Shown one piece after another: positions 1 through 9,902 of a stretch of DNA of 64,000 nucleotides. Source of the stretch: Massilia putida (GTDB taxonomy: Bacteria; Pseudomonadota; Gammaproteobacteria; Burkholderiales; Burkholderiaceae_D); the NCBI RefSeq assembly GCF_001941825.1, contig NZ_CP019038.1, forward strand, positions 3,100,001 through 3,164,000. The letters are read 5' to 3'. The position numbers were made by a program, and so were the translations under genes. Numbering within the stretch: the first letter of the stretch is position 1; every line of letters starts with the position of its first letter. Below the pieces are notes generated by a model that made no database searches, had not been told where the DNA came from, and worked only from the letters and a program-made list of their open reading frames with translations.

Positions 1-1265
1 CCGCCGATATAATGGTTGTGCACGCGGACCTTCTCCAGCGGCAGCCCGGTGATCTTGGCGGCCGCGCCCTGCGCCAGCGCCGGCACCTGCGTGCCGACCC
101 AGATGTCGCAGCCGTCCGGCTTCAGGTCGACCGTGCAGTTCATCGGCTCCATCGTCGCGTGCGCGAGGAACGGGACTTCGTAGATGACGTCGATGCGGCG
201 GCCCGGGCCGGCATCCAGCGCCTTGAGCGCGTCGCCCTTGTCCGTGGCGACGGCGCCCGTGTTCTGCGACACCTTCATCATGTCCGCGACGATGCCGGCC
301 AGGCTGACGTTGGCGTTGGTACCGTCGTCGAAGCGCGGCGCGGCCGCCGCCAGGCCCTGTTTCGCGGCCCAGAAATGTTCGGCCACGACGGCCACGGCGC
401 CTTCGATGCGCAGCACCTGGCGCACGCCTTTCACGGCCATCGCCTTCTGCTCGTCGACGGCCGCGACCTTCCCCCCCAGGACAGGGGATGCCGCCACGGC
501 AGCGATCCCCATGTTGGGCAGGCGAGCATCGATGCCGAATTGCGCGGACCCGTTGACCTTCGCCGGCGAATCCAGCCGCTTGACCGCCTTGCCGACCAAG
601 GCGAACTGGGACGGGTCCTTGAGCTTGACCTCGGCCGGAAACTTCAGCTGCGACGCCGCGTCCACGACTTCGCCGAAGTGCACGGCACGGTTCGACGCCT
701 CGTGGCGGATCGTTCCGGCCACGACCTTGACATCGCCCGGTTCGACGTTCCAAGTCTTGGCCGCCGCCTGCACGAGCACCGTGCGGACCTTCGCCCCGGC
801 CTCGCGCAGCGGTTTATAGGTGGCGCGGATCGACGTCGAGCCGCCCGTCACCTGGCCGCCCAGCAGCGCGTCGGCGTACAGCGAATTGTTGGCGGGCGCC
901 TGCTCCAGCTTCACCTTCGAGAGATCGGCGCCCAGTTCCTCGGCCAGCAGCATCGGCAGCGACGTGAACGTGCCCTGCCCCATCTCGACCTTGTGGATGA
1001 TGAGGGTGACGATGCCGTCGCGGTCGATGCGGATGAAGGCGTCGTGCGCGAGGCCCGGCGCCTCGTTGGTCATGGCGGTCGAGGCCTGGCCGACGGCCTT
1101 TTCGGAGGGCGGCTCCTTGCGGTCGCCGGACGGCGCCTCGCCCTGCCGCGGCTTTTGGCAGCCGAACAGCGAGAAACCGAACAGCAGGCTGCCGCCGCCG
1201 GCCGCACCGGCTTTCAGCAACTGGCGGCGTTTATTCGAAACGGGTTCCTTGGTCATCTGGTCCAT
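1..1265 (-). CDS. Molybdenum hydroxylase large subunit (isoquinoline 1-oxidoreductase/xanthine dehydrogenase family), partial
   Basis: Large molybdopterin-binding subunit of a xanthine oxidase-family dehydrogenase; about 421 codons are present and the C-terminus lies beyond base 1. I translated it by hand from the ATG at 1265. The N-terminus carries a paired-arginine stretch (NKRRQLLKAG), a hydrophobic run and LFGC, resembling a Tat signal with a lipobox, so the enzyme is probably exported or membrane-anchored. Downstream are HKVEMGQG and GGQVTGGSTS, typical of the molybdopterin-binding domain. The start is 14 bp beyond the stop of the 2Fe-2S subunit gene, so the two form an operon. The true substrate is unknown; the two-subunit form without a FAD subunit resembles IorAB-type enzymes that pass electrons to a cytochrome. 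Confidence 0.85.
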   Translation of the reverse strand, partial: MDQMTKEPVSNKRRQLLKAGAAGGGSLLFGFSLFGCQKPRQGEAPSGDRKEPPSEKAVGQASTAMTNEAPGLAHDAFIRIDRDGIVTLIIHKVEMGQGTFTSLPMLLAEELGADLSKVKLEQAPANNSLYADALLGGQVTGGSTSIRATYKPLREAGAKVRTVLVQAAAKTWNVEPGDVKVVAGTIRHEASNRAVHFGEVVDAASQLKFPAEVKLKDPSQFALVGKAVKRLDSPAKVNGSAQFGIDARLPNMGIAAVAASPVLGGKVAAVDEQKAMAVKGVRQVLRIEGAVAVVAEHFWAAKQGLAAAAPRFDDGTNANVSLAGIVADMMKVSQNTGAVATDKGDALKALDAGPGRRIDVIYEVPFLAHATMEPMNCTVDLKPDGCDIWVGTQVPALAQGAAAKITGLPLEKVRVHNHYIG

Positions 1266-1279
1266 GTGGTCGTCCCCTT

Positions 1280-1735
1280 TCACGCCTGGCCAGACGCGAT
1301 CTTGATCGCCTTGCGGATGCGGTTGTACGTCCCACAGCGGCAGATATTGCCGGCCATGGCGTTGTCGATGTCGGCGTCGCCCGGTTTCGGGGTCGCGTGC
1401 AGCAGCGCGGTGGCGGACATGATCTGGCCGGACTGGCAGTAACCGCACTGGACGACGTCGATCTTGCGCCACGCCTCCTGCACCTTGGCCCCGACCGGGT
1501 CGTTGCCGATCGCCTCGATGGTCGTGATCTTCTTGCCGGCCGCCGCCGACACGGGCGTCACGCAGGAGCGGATGGCCTGGCCGTCCAGGTGCACGGTGCA
1601 CGCGCCGCACAGGGCGGCACCGCAGCCGAACTTGGTGCCGGTCAGGCCGAGCACGTCGCGGATGGCCCACAGCAAGGGCATGTCGTCGGGGATATCGAGG
1701 TTGGTGGCGGTGCCGTTGACGTTCAAGGCGGGCAT
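1280..1735 (-). CDS. iorA: 2Fe-2S small subunit of molybdenum hydroxylase (IorA-like)
   Basis: A 151-residue electron-transfer subunit with two [2Fe-2S] sites. The plant-ferredoxin type site is seen as [11 protein letters not shown] with a later cysteine in IRSCV, and the helical site as CGYCQSGQI and [12 protein letters not shown]. Length and order match the small subunit of two-subunit molybdenum hydroxylases. The ATG at 1735 was chosen because AGGAAAGG lies just upstream; a longer open frame extends to 2905 but only antisense to corC. It is the first gene of an operon with the large subunit and is divergent from corC. The symbol is by analogy with isoquinoline oxidoreductase; the substrate is not established. 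Confidence 0.85.
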   Translation of the reverse strand: MPALNVNGTATNLDIPDDMPLLWAIRDVLGLTGTKFGCGAALCGACTVHLDGQAIRSCVTPVSAAAGKKITTIEAIGNDPVGAKVQEAWRKIDVVQCGYCQSGQIMSATALLHATPKPGDADIDNAMAGNICRCGTYNRIRKAIKIASGQA

Positions 1736-1888
1736 GGGGGTTCCTTTCCTTAGCGAATGATCAACTATAGGATGAAGACTGGCAGCAACGGCGCACGCCT
1801 GCTTGAGCCTGGATGTCTGCATAAAAATCAGGCATTCGGGCTTTTGGTGTATCCTATGGCCCATCGCAACAACGGCTTCACGCCAACT

Positions 1889-2767
1889 ATGCCTGAGCAC
1901 CCTGCTGACGTCCGTTCGGACGTTAAAACCCACCGGTCGCTGTTCGAACGGTTGACCGCACTGATTTCCCCCGAGCCCGAAAACCGCGCCGAGCTGCTCG
2001 AAGTGCTGCACGACGCCCACGAACGCAACCTCATCGACGCCGACGCCCTTTCCATGATCGAGGGCGTGTTCCAGGTCTCCGACCTGTCGGTGCGCGACAT
2101 CATGGTCCCGCGCTCCCAGATGGACGTGATCGACATCACGAAGCCCATCGAGGAATGGCTGCCGATCGTGCTGGAGACGGCTCACTCGCGCTTCCCCGCC
2201 ATCGAGGGCGAGCGCGACAAGGTGGTCGGCATCCTGCTCGCCAAGGACCTGCTGCGCTACTACGCGGAAGAATCGTTCGACGTGCGCGACATGCTGCGCC
2301 CGGCGATCTTCATCCCGGAATCGAAGCGCCTGAACGTATTGCTGCGCGACTTCCGCGCGAACCACAACCACATGGCCATCGTCGTCGACGAGTACAGCGG
2401 CGTGGCCGGCCTGATCACCATCGAAGACGTGCTGGAACAGATCGTCGGCGACATCGAGGACGAGTACGACTTCGACGAGGAAGAGGACAACATCCTCTCC
2501 ATCAAGGAGGGCCAGCTCGGCCCGCGCTGGCGCGTGAAGGCGCTGACGGAGATCGAGCAGTTCAACGAAGAAATCGGCGTCGACCTGCCCGAGGACGACG
2601 TCGACACCATCGGCGGCCTCGTCGCGAGCCACCTGGGCCGCATGCCGCACAAGGGCGAAGTCTTCGACCTCGAGAACCTGCGCTTCGAAGTGCTGCGCGC
2701 CGACGCCCGCCAGATCCACGTACTGCTGGTCGAGAAACTCCCGGCCAACGACGACGATCACGATTGA
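1889..2767 (+). CDS. corC: HlyC/CorC family protein (CBS-pair, CorC_HlyC domain)
   Basis: A 292-residue cytoplasmic CorC/YbeX-type protein linked in other bacteria to Mg/Co efflux and membrane homeostasis. A CBS pair covers roughly residues 65-190 ([44 protein letters not shown]), followed by an acidic linker and a CorC_HlyC domain at about 205-287. I chose the ATG at 1889 (MPEHPADV) because conserved family homology begins there; ATG 1856 and 1757 are in frame but no start has a convincing ribosome site. It is followed 13 bp later by lnt, the usual ybeX-lnt pairing, which ties it to envelope maintenance. Confidence 0.88.
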   Translation: MPEHPADVRSDVKTHRSLFERLTALISPEPENRAELLEVLHDAHERNLIDADALSMIEGVFQVSDLSVRDIMVPRSQMDVIDITKPIEEWLPIVLETAHSRFPAIEGERDKVVGILLAKDLLRYYAEESFDVRDMLRPAIFIPESKRLNVLLRDFRANHNHMAIVVDEYSGVAGLITIEDVLEQIVGDIEDEYDFDEEEDNILSIKEGQLGPRWRVKALTEIEQFNEEIGVDLPEDDVDTIGGLVASHLGRMPHKGEVFDLENLRFEVLRADARQIHVLLVEKLPANDDDHD

Positions 2768-2780
2768 CGCGGGACCCGTA

Positions 2781-4358
2781 GTGTTGGAAACCAGTCTGAA
2801 CCTGCGGCGGCGCCGCAAGCCCGCCGTGGCGCCCGATCCCGCGCTGCGCGGCACGCGGCCGAGTGCCATGGGCCTCGTCGTCGCGGCGCTCGTCGGCTTT
2901 GCCACCCTGTTCTCGTTCGACCCGTTCGGCTGGTGGCCCGTCCAGTTCCTGTCCCTCGCCTATTTGTTCTACCAGGTCGGCATGGGCAGTTCGACCCGCC
3001 GCGCCGTGCTGCTTGGCTGGGCGTTCGGCTTCGGCTGGTCGGTCGCCGGCATGCACTGGCTCTATATTGCGCTGAACCGCTTCGGCGACCTGCCGGCCGT
3101 GCTGTCCGCGATCGCCATCGCGCTGCTGGGACTTTATATGGGCCTGTTCGGCGCGCTCGCCTCGGGCGTTTCATCCTGGCTGCGCAAGCGCTGGTCGCTG
3201 CCGGTTCCCGCCTTCCTGCTGCTCGTCTTCCCCGTCTGCTGGGGCGTGTCGGAATGGATGCGCGGCTGGGTGTTCACCGGATTTCCCTGGGCGGCCTCCG
3301 GCTATGCGCACGTGACGGCCCCCCTTAGCGGCTTCGCGCCCATCCTCGGCGTGTACGGCATCGGCGTGCTGGTGGGCGTGTGCTCGGCCTGCATCGTGAT
3401 GCTGACCCAGCGCCGCAAGCTGCCGGCCGTCGGCCTGTTCGCCGCGCTGCTGCTGGCCGGCTGGGGCCTGAAACACATCGCGTGGACCGAACCCGCCGGC
3501 AAACCGCTCACCGTGCGCCTCGTGCAGGGGAACATCCGCCAGGACGAAAAATTCAGCGCCGAGCACCTGGGCGACATCCTCGTGCGCTACCGCGACATGA
3601 TGACGGCCGCGCCGGCCGACCTGATCGCGGCGCCGGAGACGGCGATCCCCGTGTTCCCGAACCAGCTGCCGCCCGGCTACCTGCAAACGTTCCGCGACTA
3701 TGCGGCGCGCACCGGCAGCGCGTTCATGTTCGGCATCCCGCTGGCCACAAGCATGACGGTCTATGCGAACAGCGTGGCCGGCATCGGCCCGCAAGGGCAG
3801 TCCTACCGCTACGACAAGCAACACCTCGTGCCGTTCGGCGAATTCATCCCGACGGGCTTCCGCTGGTTCACGGACCTGATGCAGATCCCGCTGGGCGATT
3901 TCACGCGCGGCCCGGACGTGCAGGCGCCGTTCGCCGTGAAGGACCAGCGGGTGCTGCCGAACGTCTGCTACGAGGACGTGTTCGGCGAAGAGATCGCGAA
4001 GAACCTGCGCGCGGAAGCGCAACCGGCCACCGTGCTGTTGAACGTGTCGAACCTGGCGTGGTACGGCGAATCGGTGGCGATCCCGCAGCACCTGCAGATC
4101 TCGCGCATGCGCACGCTCGAGACGGGCCGCCCGATGCTGCGCGCGACGAACAACGGCGCCACCGCCGTCATCGACGGCCGCGGCAACGTCGCCGCGCTGC
4201 TCCCGTTCTACAGCCAAGGCACGCTGGCGGCGACGGTGCAGGGCATGGCCGGCACCACGCCGTACATCCGCTTCGGCAACCTGCTGTTCCTGGCCCTGGG
4301 CGCCCTGCTGCTGGGCGGCGCCTGGTTCGCCGGGCGGCGGCGGCAGGCGAACGGATAA
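2781..4358 (+). CDS. lnt: Apolipoprotein N-acyltransferase
   Basis: A 525-residue inner-membrane enzyme that adds the third acyl chain to the N-terminal cysteine of lipoproteins. The N-terminal half has several hydrophobic segments (from about residue 30 to 235), followed by a carbon-nitrogen hydrolase domain. The nitrilase-type triad is visible as E286 (APETAIP), K346 ([12 protein letters not shown]) and C396 ([11 protein letters not shown]). A last hydrophobic segment lies near residues 495-515. The start is GTG at 2781, 13 bp after corC, implying co-transcription. All family hallmarks are present. Confidence 0.95.
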   Translation: MLETSLNLRRRRKPAVAPDPALRGTRPSAMGLVVAALVGFATLFSFDPFGWWPVQFLSLAYLFYQVGMGSSTRRAVLLGWAFGFGWSVAGMHWLYIALNRFGDLPAVLSAIAIALLGLYMGLFGALASGVSSWLRKRWSLPVPAFLLLVFPVCWGVSEWMRGWVFTGFPWAASGYAHVTAPLSGFAPILGVYGIGVLVGVCSACIVMLTQRRKLPAVGLFAALLLAGWGLKHIAWTEPAGKPLTVRLVQGNIRQDEKFSAEHLGDILVRYRDMMTAAPADLIAAPETAIPVFPNQLPPGYLQTFRDYAARTGSAFMFGIPLATSMTVYANSVAGIGPQGQSYRYDKQHLVPFGEFIPTGFRWFTDLMQIPLGDFTRGPDVQAPFAVKDQRVLPNVCYEDVFGEEIAKNLRAEAQPATVLLNVSNLAWYGESVAIPQHLQISRMRTLETGRPMLRATNNGATAVIDGRGNVAALLPFYSQGTLAATVQGMAGTTPYIRFGNLLFLALGALLLGGAWFAGRRRQANG

Positions 4359-4371
4359 AATAGCGATTCAC

Positions 4372-4401
4372 TTCAAGCCAATCAGTAAAACCCGCTAGAA
4401 T
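4372..4401 (+). promoter_or_regulatory. Possible sigma70 promoter before glyQ
   Basis: TAGAAT at 4396-4401 matches a -10 box and TTCAAG at 4372-4377 is a poor -35 with 18 bp spacing. It sits in the 98-bp gap between lnt and glyQ, about 55 bp before the glyQ ATG. Motif evidence only. Confidence 0.3.
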
Positions 4402-4456
4402 TGGTGTTTTAGCAAACCCACCGTGTTCGCGCCCCCGTGCGCGCGAAGCCTACAAG

Positions 4457-5380
4457 ATGCTCACATTCCAACAAATTATTCTGACTCTGCAAACCTACTG
4501 GGACAAGCAGGGTTGCGCCCTGCTCCAGCCGTACGACATGGAAGTCGGCGCGGGCACCTTCCACACCGGCACCTTCCTGCGCGCGATCGGACCGGAACCC
4601 TGGCGCGCCGCGTACGTGCAGCCGTCGCGCCGCCCCAAGGATGGCCGCTACGGCGAGAACCCGAACCGCCTGCAGCACTATTATCAGTACCAGGTCGTGC
4701 TGAAACCGGCGCCGGAAAACATCCTCGACCTGTATCTCGGTTCGCTGGAAGCGTTGGGCCTGGACCTGAAAAAGAACGACGTGCGCTTCGTCGAGGACGA
4801 CTGGGAAAGCCCGACCCTGGGCGCCTGGGGCCTCGGCTGGGAAGTCTGGCTGAACGGCATGGAAGTCACGCAGTTCACCTACTTCCAGCAGGTCGGCGGC
4901 CTCGATTGCAAGCCCGTGCTGGGCGAGATCACGTACGGCATCGAGCGCCTGGCCATGTACCTGCAGGGGGTCGAGAACGTCTACGACCTCGTGTGGACGG
5001 AGTGGGAAGAGAATGGCGTTAAGAAGACGCTCAGCTACGGCGACGTCTTCCACCAGAACGAAGTCGAACAGTCGACCTACAACTTCGAGCATTCGAACAC
5101 GGAACTGCTGTTCCAGGCCTTCGCCAACCACGAGAGCGAAGCCAAGCGCCTGATCGAACTGGCGCTCACGCTGCCCGCGTACGAGCAGATCATGAAGGCC
5201 TCGCACAGCTTCAATTTGCTGGATGCGCGCGGCGCCATCTCCGTCACCGAGCGCGCCGCCTACATCGGCCGCGTGCGCACCCTGTCGCGCCTCGTCGCCC
5301 AGGCTTATTACGATTCGCGCGAGAAACTGGGCTTCCCGATGCTGCCGAAGACCGCTGACGACGCAAAAGCCGCCGCCTGA
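4457..5380 (+). CDS. glyQ: Glycyl-tRNA synthetase alpha subunit
   Basis: A 307-residue catalytic subunit of the bacterial alpha2beta2 glycyl-tRNA synthetase, which charges tRNA-Gly. The highly conserved N-terminus ([19 protein letters not shown], then [21 protein letters not shown]) and the class II motif region ([21 protein letters not shown]) are intact, and the length is normal. The glyS gene follows after 20 bp, so the two subunits are made from one transcript. Confidence 0.97.
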   Translation: MLTFQQIILTLQTYWDKQGCALLQPYDMEVGAGTFHTGTFLRAIGPEPWRAAYVQPSRRPKDGRYGENPNRLQHYYQYQVVLKPAPENILDLYLGSLEALGLDLKKNDVRFVEDDWESPTLGAWGLGWEVWLNGMEVTQFTYFQQVGGLDCKPVLGEITYGIERLAMYLQGVENVYDLVWTEWEENGVKKTLSYGDVFHQNEVEQSTYNFEHSNTELLFQAFANHESEAKRLIELALTLPAYEQIMKASHSFNLLDARGAISVTERAAYIGRVRTLSRLVAQAYYDSREKLGFPMLPKTADDAKAAA

Positions 5381-5400
5381 GTCCAGAATAGAACACACAA

Positions 5401-7500
5401 ATGATGAATCAAACACTACTCGTCGAACTGCAGACCGAAGAACTGCCGCCGAAGGCGCTCGTGAAACTGGGCGCCGCGTTCGCCAACGGCATCGCGAACG
5501 GCCTGAAAGCCCGTGATTTCCTCGACGCCGACAGCGTCGTCACGTCCTACGCCACGCCGCGCCGCCTGGCCGTCTCCATCACGAACGTGCACGGCACGTC
5601 GCCGGACAAGGCCATCCGCGAAAAAATCCTGCCGGTGACCGTCGCCCTCGACAAGGACGGCAACCCGACCGCGCCGCTGGCCAAGAAGCTGGCCGCCCTC
5701 GGCTTCCCCGACCTGAAGATCAGCGACCTGGAACGCGCCCCGGACGGCAAGGCCGACAGCTTCTTCTACACGTACACGGCGCCGGGCAGCGGGCTCGCCG
5801 AGGGCCTGCAGCCGGTGCTGGAAGAGACGGTCGCCAAGCTGCCGATCCCGAAGGTGATGAGCTACCAGCGTCCGGACGGCGCGACCGTGCAGTTCGTGCG
5901 CCCCGTGCACTCGCTGCTGGCGCTGCACGGCGAGACTGTCGTGCCGTTGTCCCTGCTGGGCCTAGCGGCCGGCCGCAGCACGCTCGGCCACCGCTTCCTG
6001 TCGAACGGCCATCCGTTCGATATCGTCCATGCGGACGCCTACAATGAACTGCTCAAGGTCTTCGGCAAGGTCGTCGCGAATGCCGAGGAACGCAAGGAAT
6101 CGATCCGCACCCAGCTGCTGGCCAAGGCCGGCGCCGACCAGGTCCTGATGCCGGAATCGCTGCTCGACGAAGTCGCTGCGCTGGTCGAATGGCCCGTCGT
6201 CTACGAATGCCATTTCGAAGACGCCTTCCTGGCCGTGCCGCAGGAATGCCTGATCCTGACCATGCAGACGAACCAGAAATACTTCGCGCTGACGGATTCG
6301 GCTGGCCGCCTGCGCTCGCGCTTCCTGATCGTGTCGAACCTCGCGACCGACGATCCGTCCGCCATCATCGGCGGCAACGAGCGCGTCGTGCGCCCGCGCC
6401 TGTCGGATGCCAAGTTCTTCTTCGAGCAGGACAAGAAGAAGTCGCTGGAATCGCGCCTGCCGCTGCTGGCCAACGTCGTCTACCACAACAAGCTGGGCAC
6501 GCAGCTTGATCGTACGCAGCGCGTCACGCGCCTGGCCGGCGCCATCGCGCGCCGCCTCGGCTACGACGTGCTGCTGGCCGAACGCGGCGCGCAGCTGGCG
6601 AAGGCCGACCTGCTGACCGACATGGTCGGCGAGTTCCCGGAACTGCAAGGCATCATGGGCACGTACTACGCCCGCAACGACGGCGAGCACGAGGAAGTGG
6701 CGCTGGCCGCATCCGAACACTACCAGCCGCGCTTCTCCGGCGACGCGCTGCCGTCCACGAACACGGGCCTCACGGTCGCGCTGGCCGACAAGCTGGAAAC
6801 GCTGGTGGGCATCTGGTCGATCGGCCTGCAGCCGACCGGCGAGAAGGACCCGTTCGCGCTGCGCCGCCACGCACTGGGCGTGATGCGCATGCTGGTCGAG
6901 AAGCGCCTTCCGCTCGCGCTGTCCGACCTGCTCAAGGATGCCGCCGGCGTGTTCGACTACATGCCGACCTTCAAGGATCCGACGCTTGACGTCACGGCGT
7001 TCATGCTGGACCGCCTGCGCGGCCTGCTGCGCGACCGCGGCTTCGCGCCGAACGAGGTCGAAGCGGTGCTGGCGCAGAACCCGGACCGCGTGGACGATGT
7101 CGTGCAGCGCCTGGAGGCGGTGCAGGCCTTCGCGGCGCTGCCGGAAAGCGCGTCGCTCGCTGCCGCCAACAAGCGCATCTCGAACATCCTCAAGAAGAAC
7201 GAGGAGGCACTGGCCCAGGCCGGCAGCGTCGATGCAGCCGTGCTGCAGGATGCCGCGGAAAAGACGCTGTACGCGAGCGTGCAGCGCGTGCAGCCGGACG
7301 TCGACGCAGCCTTCGAGCGCGGCGATTTCACCGGCACCTTGAAGACGCTGGCGCAGCTGCGCGACGACGTCGACGCGTTCTTCAACGACGTGATGGTGAT
7401 GGCGGACGACGTCGCCTTGCGCAACAACCGCCTGGCCCTGCTGTCCATCCTGCACCGCATGATGAACCGCGTGGCCGACATCTCGAAGCTGGCGGTATAA
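5401..7500 (+). CDS. glyS: Glycyl-tRNA synthetase beta subunit
   Basis: A 699-residue beta subunit, which contacts the tRNA and carries the anticodon-binding region. Evidence is the typical N-terminus [15 protein letters not shown], the long HD-like central part, and the C-terminal DALR-type anticodon-binding segment ending [19 protein letters not shown]. Two adjacent ATGs (5401 and 5404) are possible. It lies 20 bp after glyQ and 23 bp before gmhB. Confidence 0.97.
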   Translation: MMNQTLLVELQTEELPPKALVKLGAAFANGIANGLKARDFLDADSVVTSYATPRRLAVSITNVHGTSPDKAIREKILPVTVALDKDGNPTAPLAKKLAALGFPDLKISDLERAPDGKADSFFYTYTAPGSGLAEGLQPVLEETVAKLPIPKVMSYQRPDGATVQFVRPVHSLLALHGETVVPLSLLGLAAGRSTLGHRFLSNGHPFDIVHADAYNELLKVFGKVVANAEERKESIRTQLLAKAGADQVLMPESLLDEVAALVEWPVVYECHFEDAFLAVPQECLILTMQTNQKYFALTDSAGRLRSRFLIVSNLATDDPSAIIGGNERVVRPRLSDAKFFFEQDKKKSLESRLPLLANVVYHNKLGTQLDRTQRVTRLAGAIARRLGYDVLLAERGAQLAKADLLTDMVGEFPELQGIMGTYYARNDGEHEEVALAASEHYQPRFSGDALPSTNTGLTVALADKLETLVGIWSIGLQPTGEKDPFALRRHALGVMRMLVEKRLPLALSDLLKDAAGVFDYMPTFKDPTLDVTAFMLDRLRGLLRDRGFAPNEVEAVLAQNPDRVDDVVQRLEAVQAFAALPESASLAAANKRISNILKKNEEALAQAGSVDAAVLQDAAEKTLYASVQRVQPDVDAAFERGDFTGTLKTLAQLRDDVDAFFNDVMVMADDVALRNNRLALLSILHRMMNRVADISKLAV

Positions 7501-7523
7501 GAGGAAACGAGGCGAAACGCACC

Positions 7524-8087
7524 ATGAAGCTGATCATCCTCGACCGGGATGGGGTCATCAACGAGGACTCCCCCGATTTCATCAAGTCGCCCGCCGAATG
7601 GATCCCGATCCCGGGTTCGCTGGAGGCGATCGCGCGCCTGAACCAGGCCGGCTACCGCGTCGTCATCGCGTCGAACCAGTCGGGCATCGCGCGCGAGCTG
7701 TTCGACATCGCGACCCTGAACGCGATCCACCAGAAGCTGCACGCGAGCGCGCAACTGGTGGGCGCGGACATCGACGCGATCTTCTTTTGCCCGCACGCGG
7801 CGATCGACAACTGCGACTGCCGCAAGCCGAAGGCCGGGATGTTCGAGGAGATCAGCAAGCGCTTCAAGGTCAGTCTCAAGGGCGTGCCCACGGTGGGCGA
7901 TTCGCTGCGCGACCTGCAGGCCGGCTTCATCTGCGGCTGCGTGCCCTACCTGGTCCTGACCGGCAAGGGCGAGAAGACCTACGCGACGGGCGGCCTGCCG
8001 CCCGGCACGCAAGTCTTCCCCGACCTCGCCTCCATGGTCGACGCCTTCCTCAAGACCGCGTCCACGCCAACACCCGCCAACGCATGA
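7524..8087 (+). CDS. gmhB: D-glycero-beta-D-manno-heptose 1,7-bisphosphate 7-phosphatase
   Basis: A 187-residue HAD-superfamily phosphatase of the ADP-heptose pathway that supplies LPS core heptose. HAD motif I is LDRDGVIN (nucleophile D7, acid D9), motif II is VIASNQSGIAR, the zinc-binding cysteine loop is seen in CPHAAIDNCDCRKPK, and the last motif is VGDSLRDLQAG. GAGGAAACGAGG upstream of the ATG is a plausible ribosome site. It belongs to the glyQS run and functionally complements the heptosyltransferase gene at 11765-12736. Confidence 0.92.
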   Translation: MKLIILDRDGVINEDSPDFIKSPAEWIPIPGSLEAIARLNQAGYRVVIASNQSGIARELFDIATLNAIHQKLHASAQLVGADIDAIFFCPHAAIDNCDCRKPKAGMFEEISKRFKVSLKGVPTVGDSLRDLQAGFICGCVPYLVLTGKGEKTYATGGLPPGTQVFPDLASMVDAFLKTASTPTPANA

Positions 8088-8097
8088 TCGTCAACGA

Positions 8098-8880
8098 ATG
8101 ATCGCCACTACCGCCACACCCGCCACGGAGACCACGCCTTTGCGTACCGCCGCCCTGTTCCTGCGTTCCCTGCTCTTCGCGATCGTCATGACGGTCGCCA
8201 CCGTCGTCTGGGCCTGCGTCTGTTTTCTGGCGGCGCCGTTCCCGTACAAGACCCGCTTCTTCGTCACCTCGCGCTGGAACGTATTCATCATCTGGTGCGC
8301 CCGCGTCATCTGCGGCGTCCGCTACCAGGTGAAGGGCTACGAGAACCTGCCTGACCAACCGGTGATCCTCCTGTCGAAGCACCAGTCGGCATGGGAGACG
8401 ATCTTCATGCTGCCGAATATGAAGCGGCCGCTCGTCTATGTCTTCAAGAAGGAAATCCTGTACATCCCGTTCTTCGGCTGGGGCATGGCGCTGCTGCGCA
8501 TGATCCCGATCGACCGCAGCAAGGGCAAGCGCGCGTTCGCGCACGTCGTCAAGATCGGCAAGGCGCGCCTTGCGGATGGCCAGTCGATCATCATGTTCCC
8601 CGAAGGGACGCGCATCCCCGTTGGCCAGAAAGGACAGTACAAAAGCGGCGGCACGCGCCTGGCGATAGAAACACGTGCGATGGTCGTGCCGATCGCGCAT
8701 AATTCAGGTGAGTGCTGGCCCAAGAACTCGTTCATCAAGCGGCCCGGCCTCATCACCGTCTCGATCGGCAAGCCGATATCGCCGGAAAACCACACTGCCG
8801 ACAGTCTGATGCAAGAGGTCGAAAATTGGATAGAATCGGAAATGCGCGTCATTTCGCCCCACGCCTATTCAGGTACCTGA
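8098..8880 (+). CDS. plsC: 1-acyl-sn-glycerol-3-phosphate acyltransferase (PlsC-type)
   Basis: A 260-residue membrane-bound acyltransferase that makes phosphatidic acid from lysophosphatidic acid. An N-terminal hydrophobic anchor (about residues 18-45) precedes the acyltransferase blocks: KHQSAWET, in which the catalytic HX4D reads HX4E, and FPEGTRIP. The ATG at 8098 starts 10 bp after gmhB. A second acyltransferase gene is at 17070-17840, so assigning the main PlsC function to this copy is inferred from its conserved place after gmhB. Confidence 0.85.
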   Translation: MIATTATPATETTPLRTAALFLRSLLFAIVMTVATVVWACVCFLAAPFPYKTRFFVTSRWNVFIIWCARVICGVRYQVKGYENLPDQPVILLSKHQSAWETIFMLPNMKRPLVYVFKKEILYIPFFGWGMALLRMIPIDRSKGKRAFAHVVKIGKARLADGQSIIMFPEGTRIPVGQKGQYKSGGTRLAIETRAMVVPIAHNSGECWPKNSFIKRPGLITVSIGKPISPENHTADSLMQEVENWIESEMRVISPHAYSGT

Positions 8881-8924
8881 ACGAACTGGGCGCGCAGACC
8901 AAAGCACCATCGAAGCCGCCCACC

Positions 8925-9836
8925 ATGACCTCCCCCAAGATCGACGCGAACCAGCTGGAGCTGTTTGCCCAGGAACTCGTCGCGACGCTCAAGCCATCGC
9001 CCGTGCCTGCGGCGAAACCGGCGCCACCGGTCCCGCTGTTCAAGGCACCGCCGGCGCCGACGCGCACCCTGCCCATTCCGCCCGTCGGCCCGAACGACCC
9101 GCCGCTGCGGCGCATCCAGCTCGGATCGCACACCGTGCACTACGTCCTGCGCCGCTCCGCGCGCCGTTCGCACGGCTTCATGGTCTGCGACGAGGGCCTG
9201 TTCGTGACGTCGCCGAACCGCGCGCCGCTGGACGACATCGAGCGCGCCATCCGCGCCAAGCAGCGCTGGATCCTCACCAAGCTGTTCGAACGGGGCGAGC
9301 GCCGCGCCCAGCGCGCCGAACGCGCCCCCGTGGAATGGGTCGACGGCGCGCAACTGCCCTACCTGGGCAACGACATCACGTTGCGCCTGGAGCCGGCCGC
9401 GCGCAGCCACTGCGTCTACGATGCCGACACGCGCACGCTGCACCTGGGCGTGACGCCAGGCCTGGAGACGTGGCAGATCCGCGAGCGCGTGAAGCTGTGG
9501 TTCCAGGACGAGGCGAAACGGCTGTTCGGCGAACGCCTGGACCTGTACGCGCCGCGCGTGGGCGTGACCTATCACTCGTTCGCGATCTCGTCGGCCGGGA
9601 CGCGCTGGGGCTCGTGCACGGTGGCGGGGAATATCCGCCTGAACTGGAAGCTGGTGCACTATCCGCTCGCGCTGCTGGACTACGTCGTCGTGCACGAACT
9701 GGCGCACCTGCGCGAGATGAACCACAGCCCGGCATTCTGGGCCGTCGTCGGCGAGGTGTTCCCGGATTACGATGGCGCCAAGGCGGCGCTCAAGAAGCGG
9801 TCGGTGGAGATGCCGGTTTTATTTCCCGACGAATGA
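8925..9836 (+). CDS. YgjP/WLM-type metal-dependent hydrolase (M48-like, DUF45)
   Basis: A 303-residue protein with a proline-rich N-terminal 60 residues and a C-terminal DUF45/YgjP domain. The zinc-peptidase signature is HELAHLREMNHSPAFW: two histidines and a glutamate plus a downstream histidine, preceded by the family block RWGSCTVAGNIRLNWKL. I chose the ATG at 8925 (MTSPKIDANQ), 44 bp after the plsC stop; the open frame runs upstream to 8712 only by overlapping plsC. It is the last gene of the corC-to-here run, and its substrate is unknown. Confidence 0.85.
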   Translation: MTSPKIDANQLELFAQELVATLKPSPVPAAKPAPPVPLFKAPPAPTRTLPIPPVGPNDPPLRRIQLGSHTVHYVLRRSARRSHGFMVCDEGLFVTSPNRAPLDDIERAIRAKQRWILTKLFERGERRAQRAERAPVEWVDGAQLPYLGNDITLRLEPAARSHCVYDADTRTLHLGVTPGLETWQIRERVKLWFQDEAKRLFGERLDLYAPRVGVTYHSFAISSAGTRWGSCTVAGNIRLNWKLVHYPLALLDYVVVHELAHLREMNHSPAFWAVVGEVFPDYDGAKAALKKRSVEMPVLFPDE

Positions 9837-9845
9837 TGCAATAGT

Positions 9846-9889
9846 GGGCACGTTTCATTTGAGGCCCCGGCCTCAAATGAAACGTGCCC
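9846..9889. repeat. Perfect palindrome with 21-bp arms
   Basis: Arms at 9846-9866 and 9869-9889 are exact reverse complements separated by only two bases. The element lies between the convergent ends of the YgjP-type gene (9836) and the YcxB-like gene (9903). Neither strand has a T-run, so it is not a classical intrinsic terminator, although the hairpin could still stop or protect both transcripts. The outer bases (GTGGGCACG) resemble the ends of the repeats at 21123 and 31639. Confidence 0.9.
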
Positions 9890-9902
9890 GCCAAGCGTAG
9901 GT

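Noticed and set aside
1280..2905. A 541-residue frame that would fuse a His/Val/Arg-rich region to the 2Fe-2S subunit
   Set aside because: The first 390 residues are antisense to corC; the ribosome site and homology place the start at 1735.
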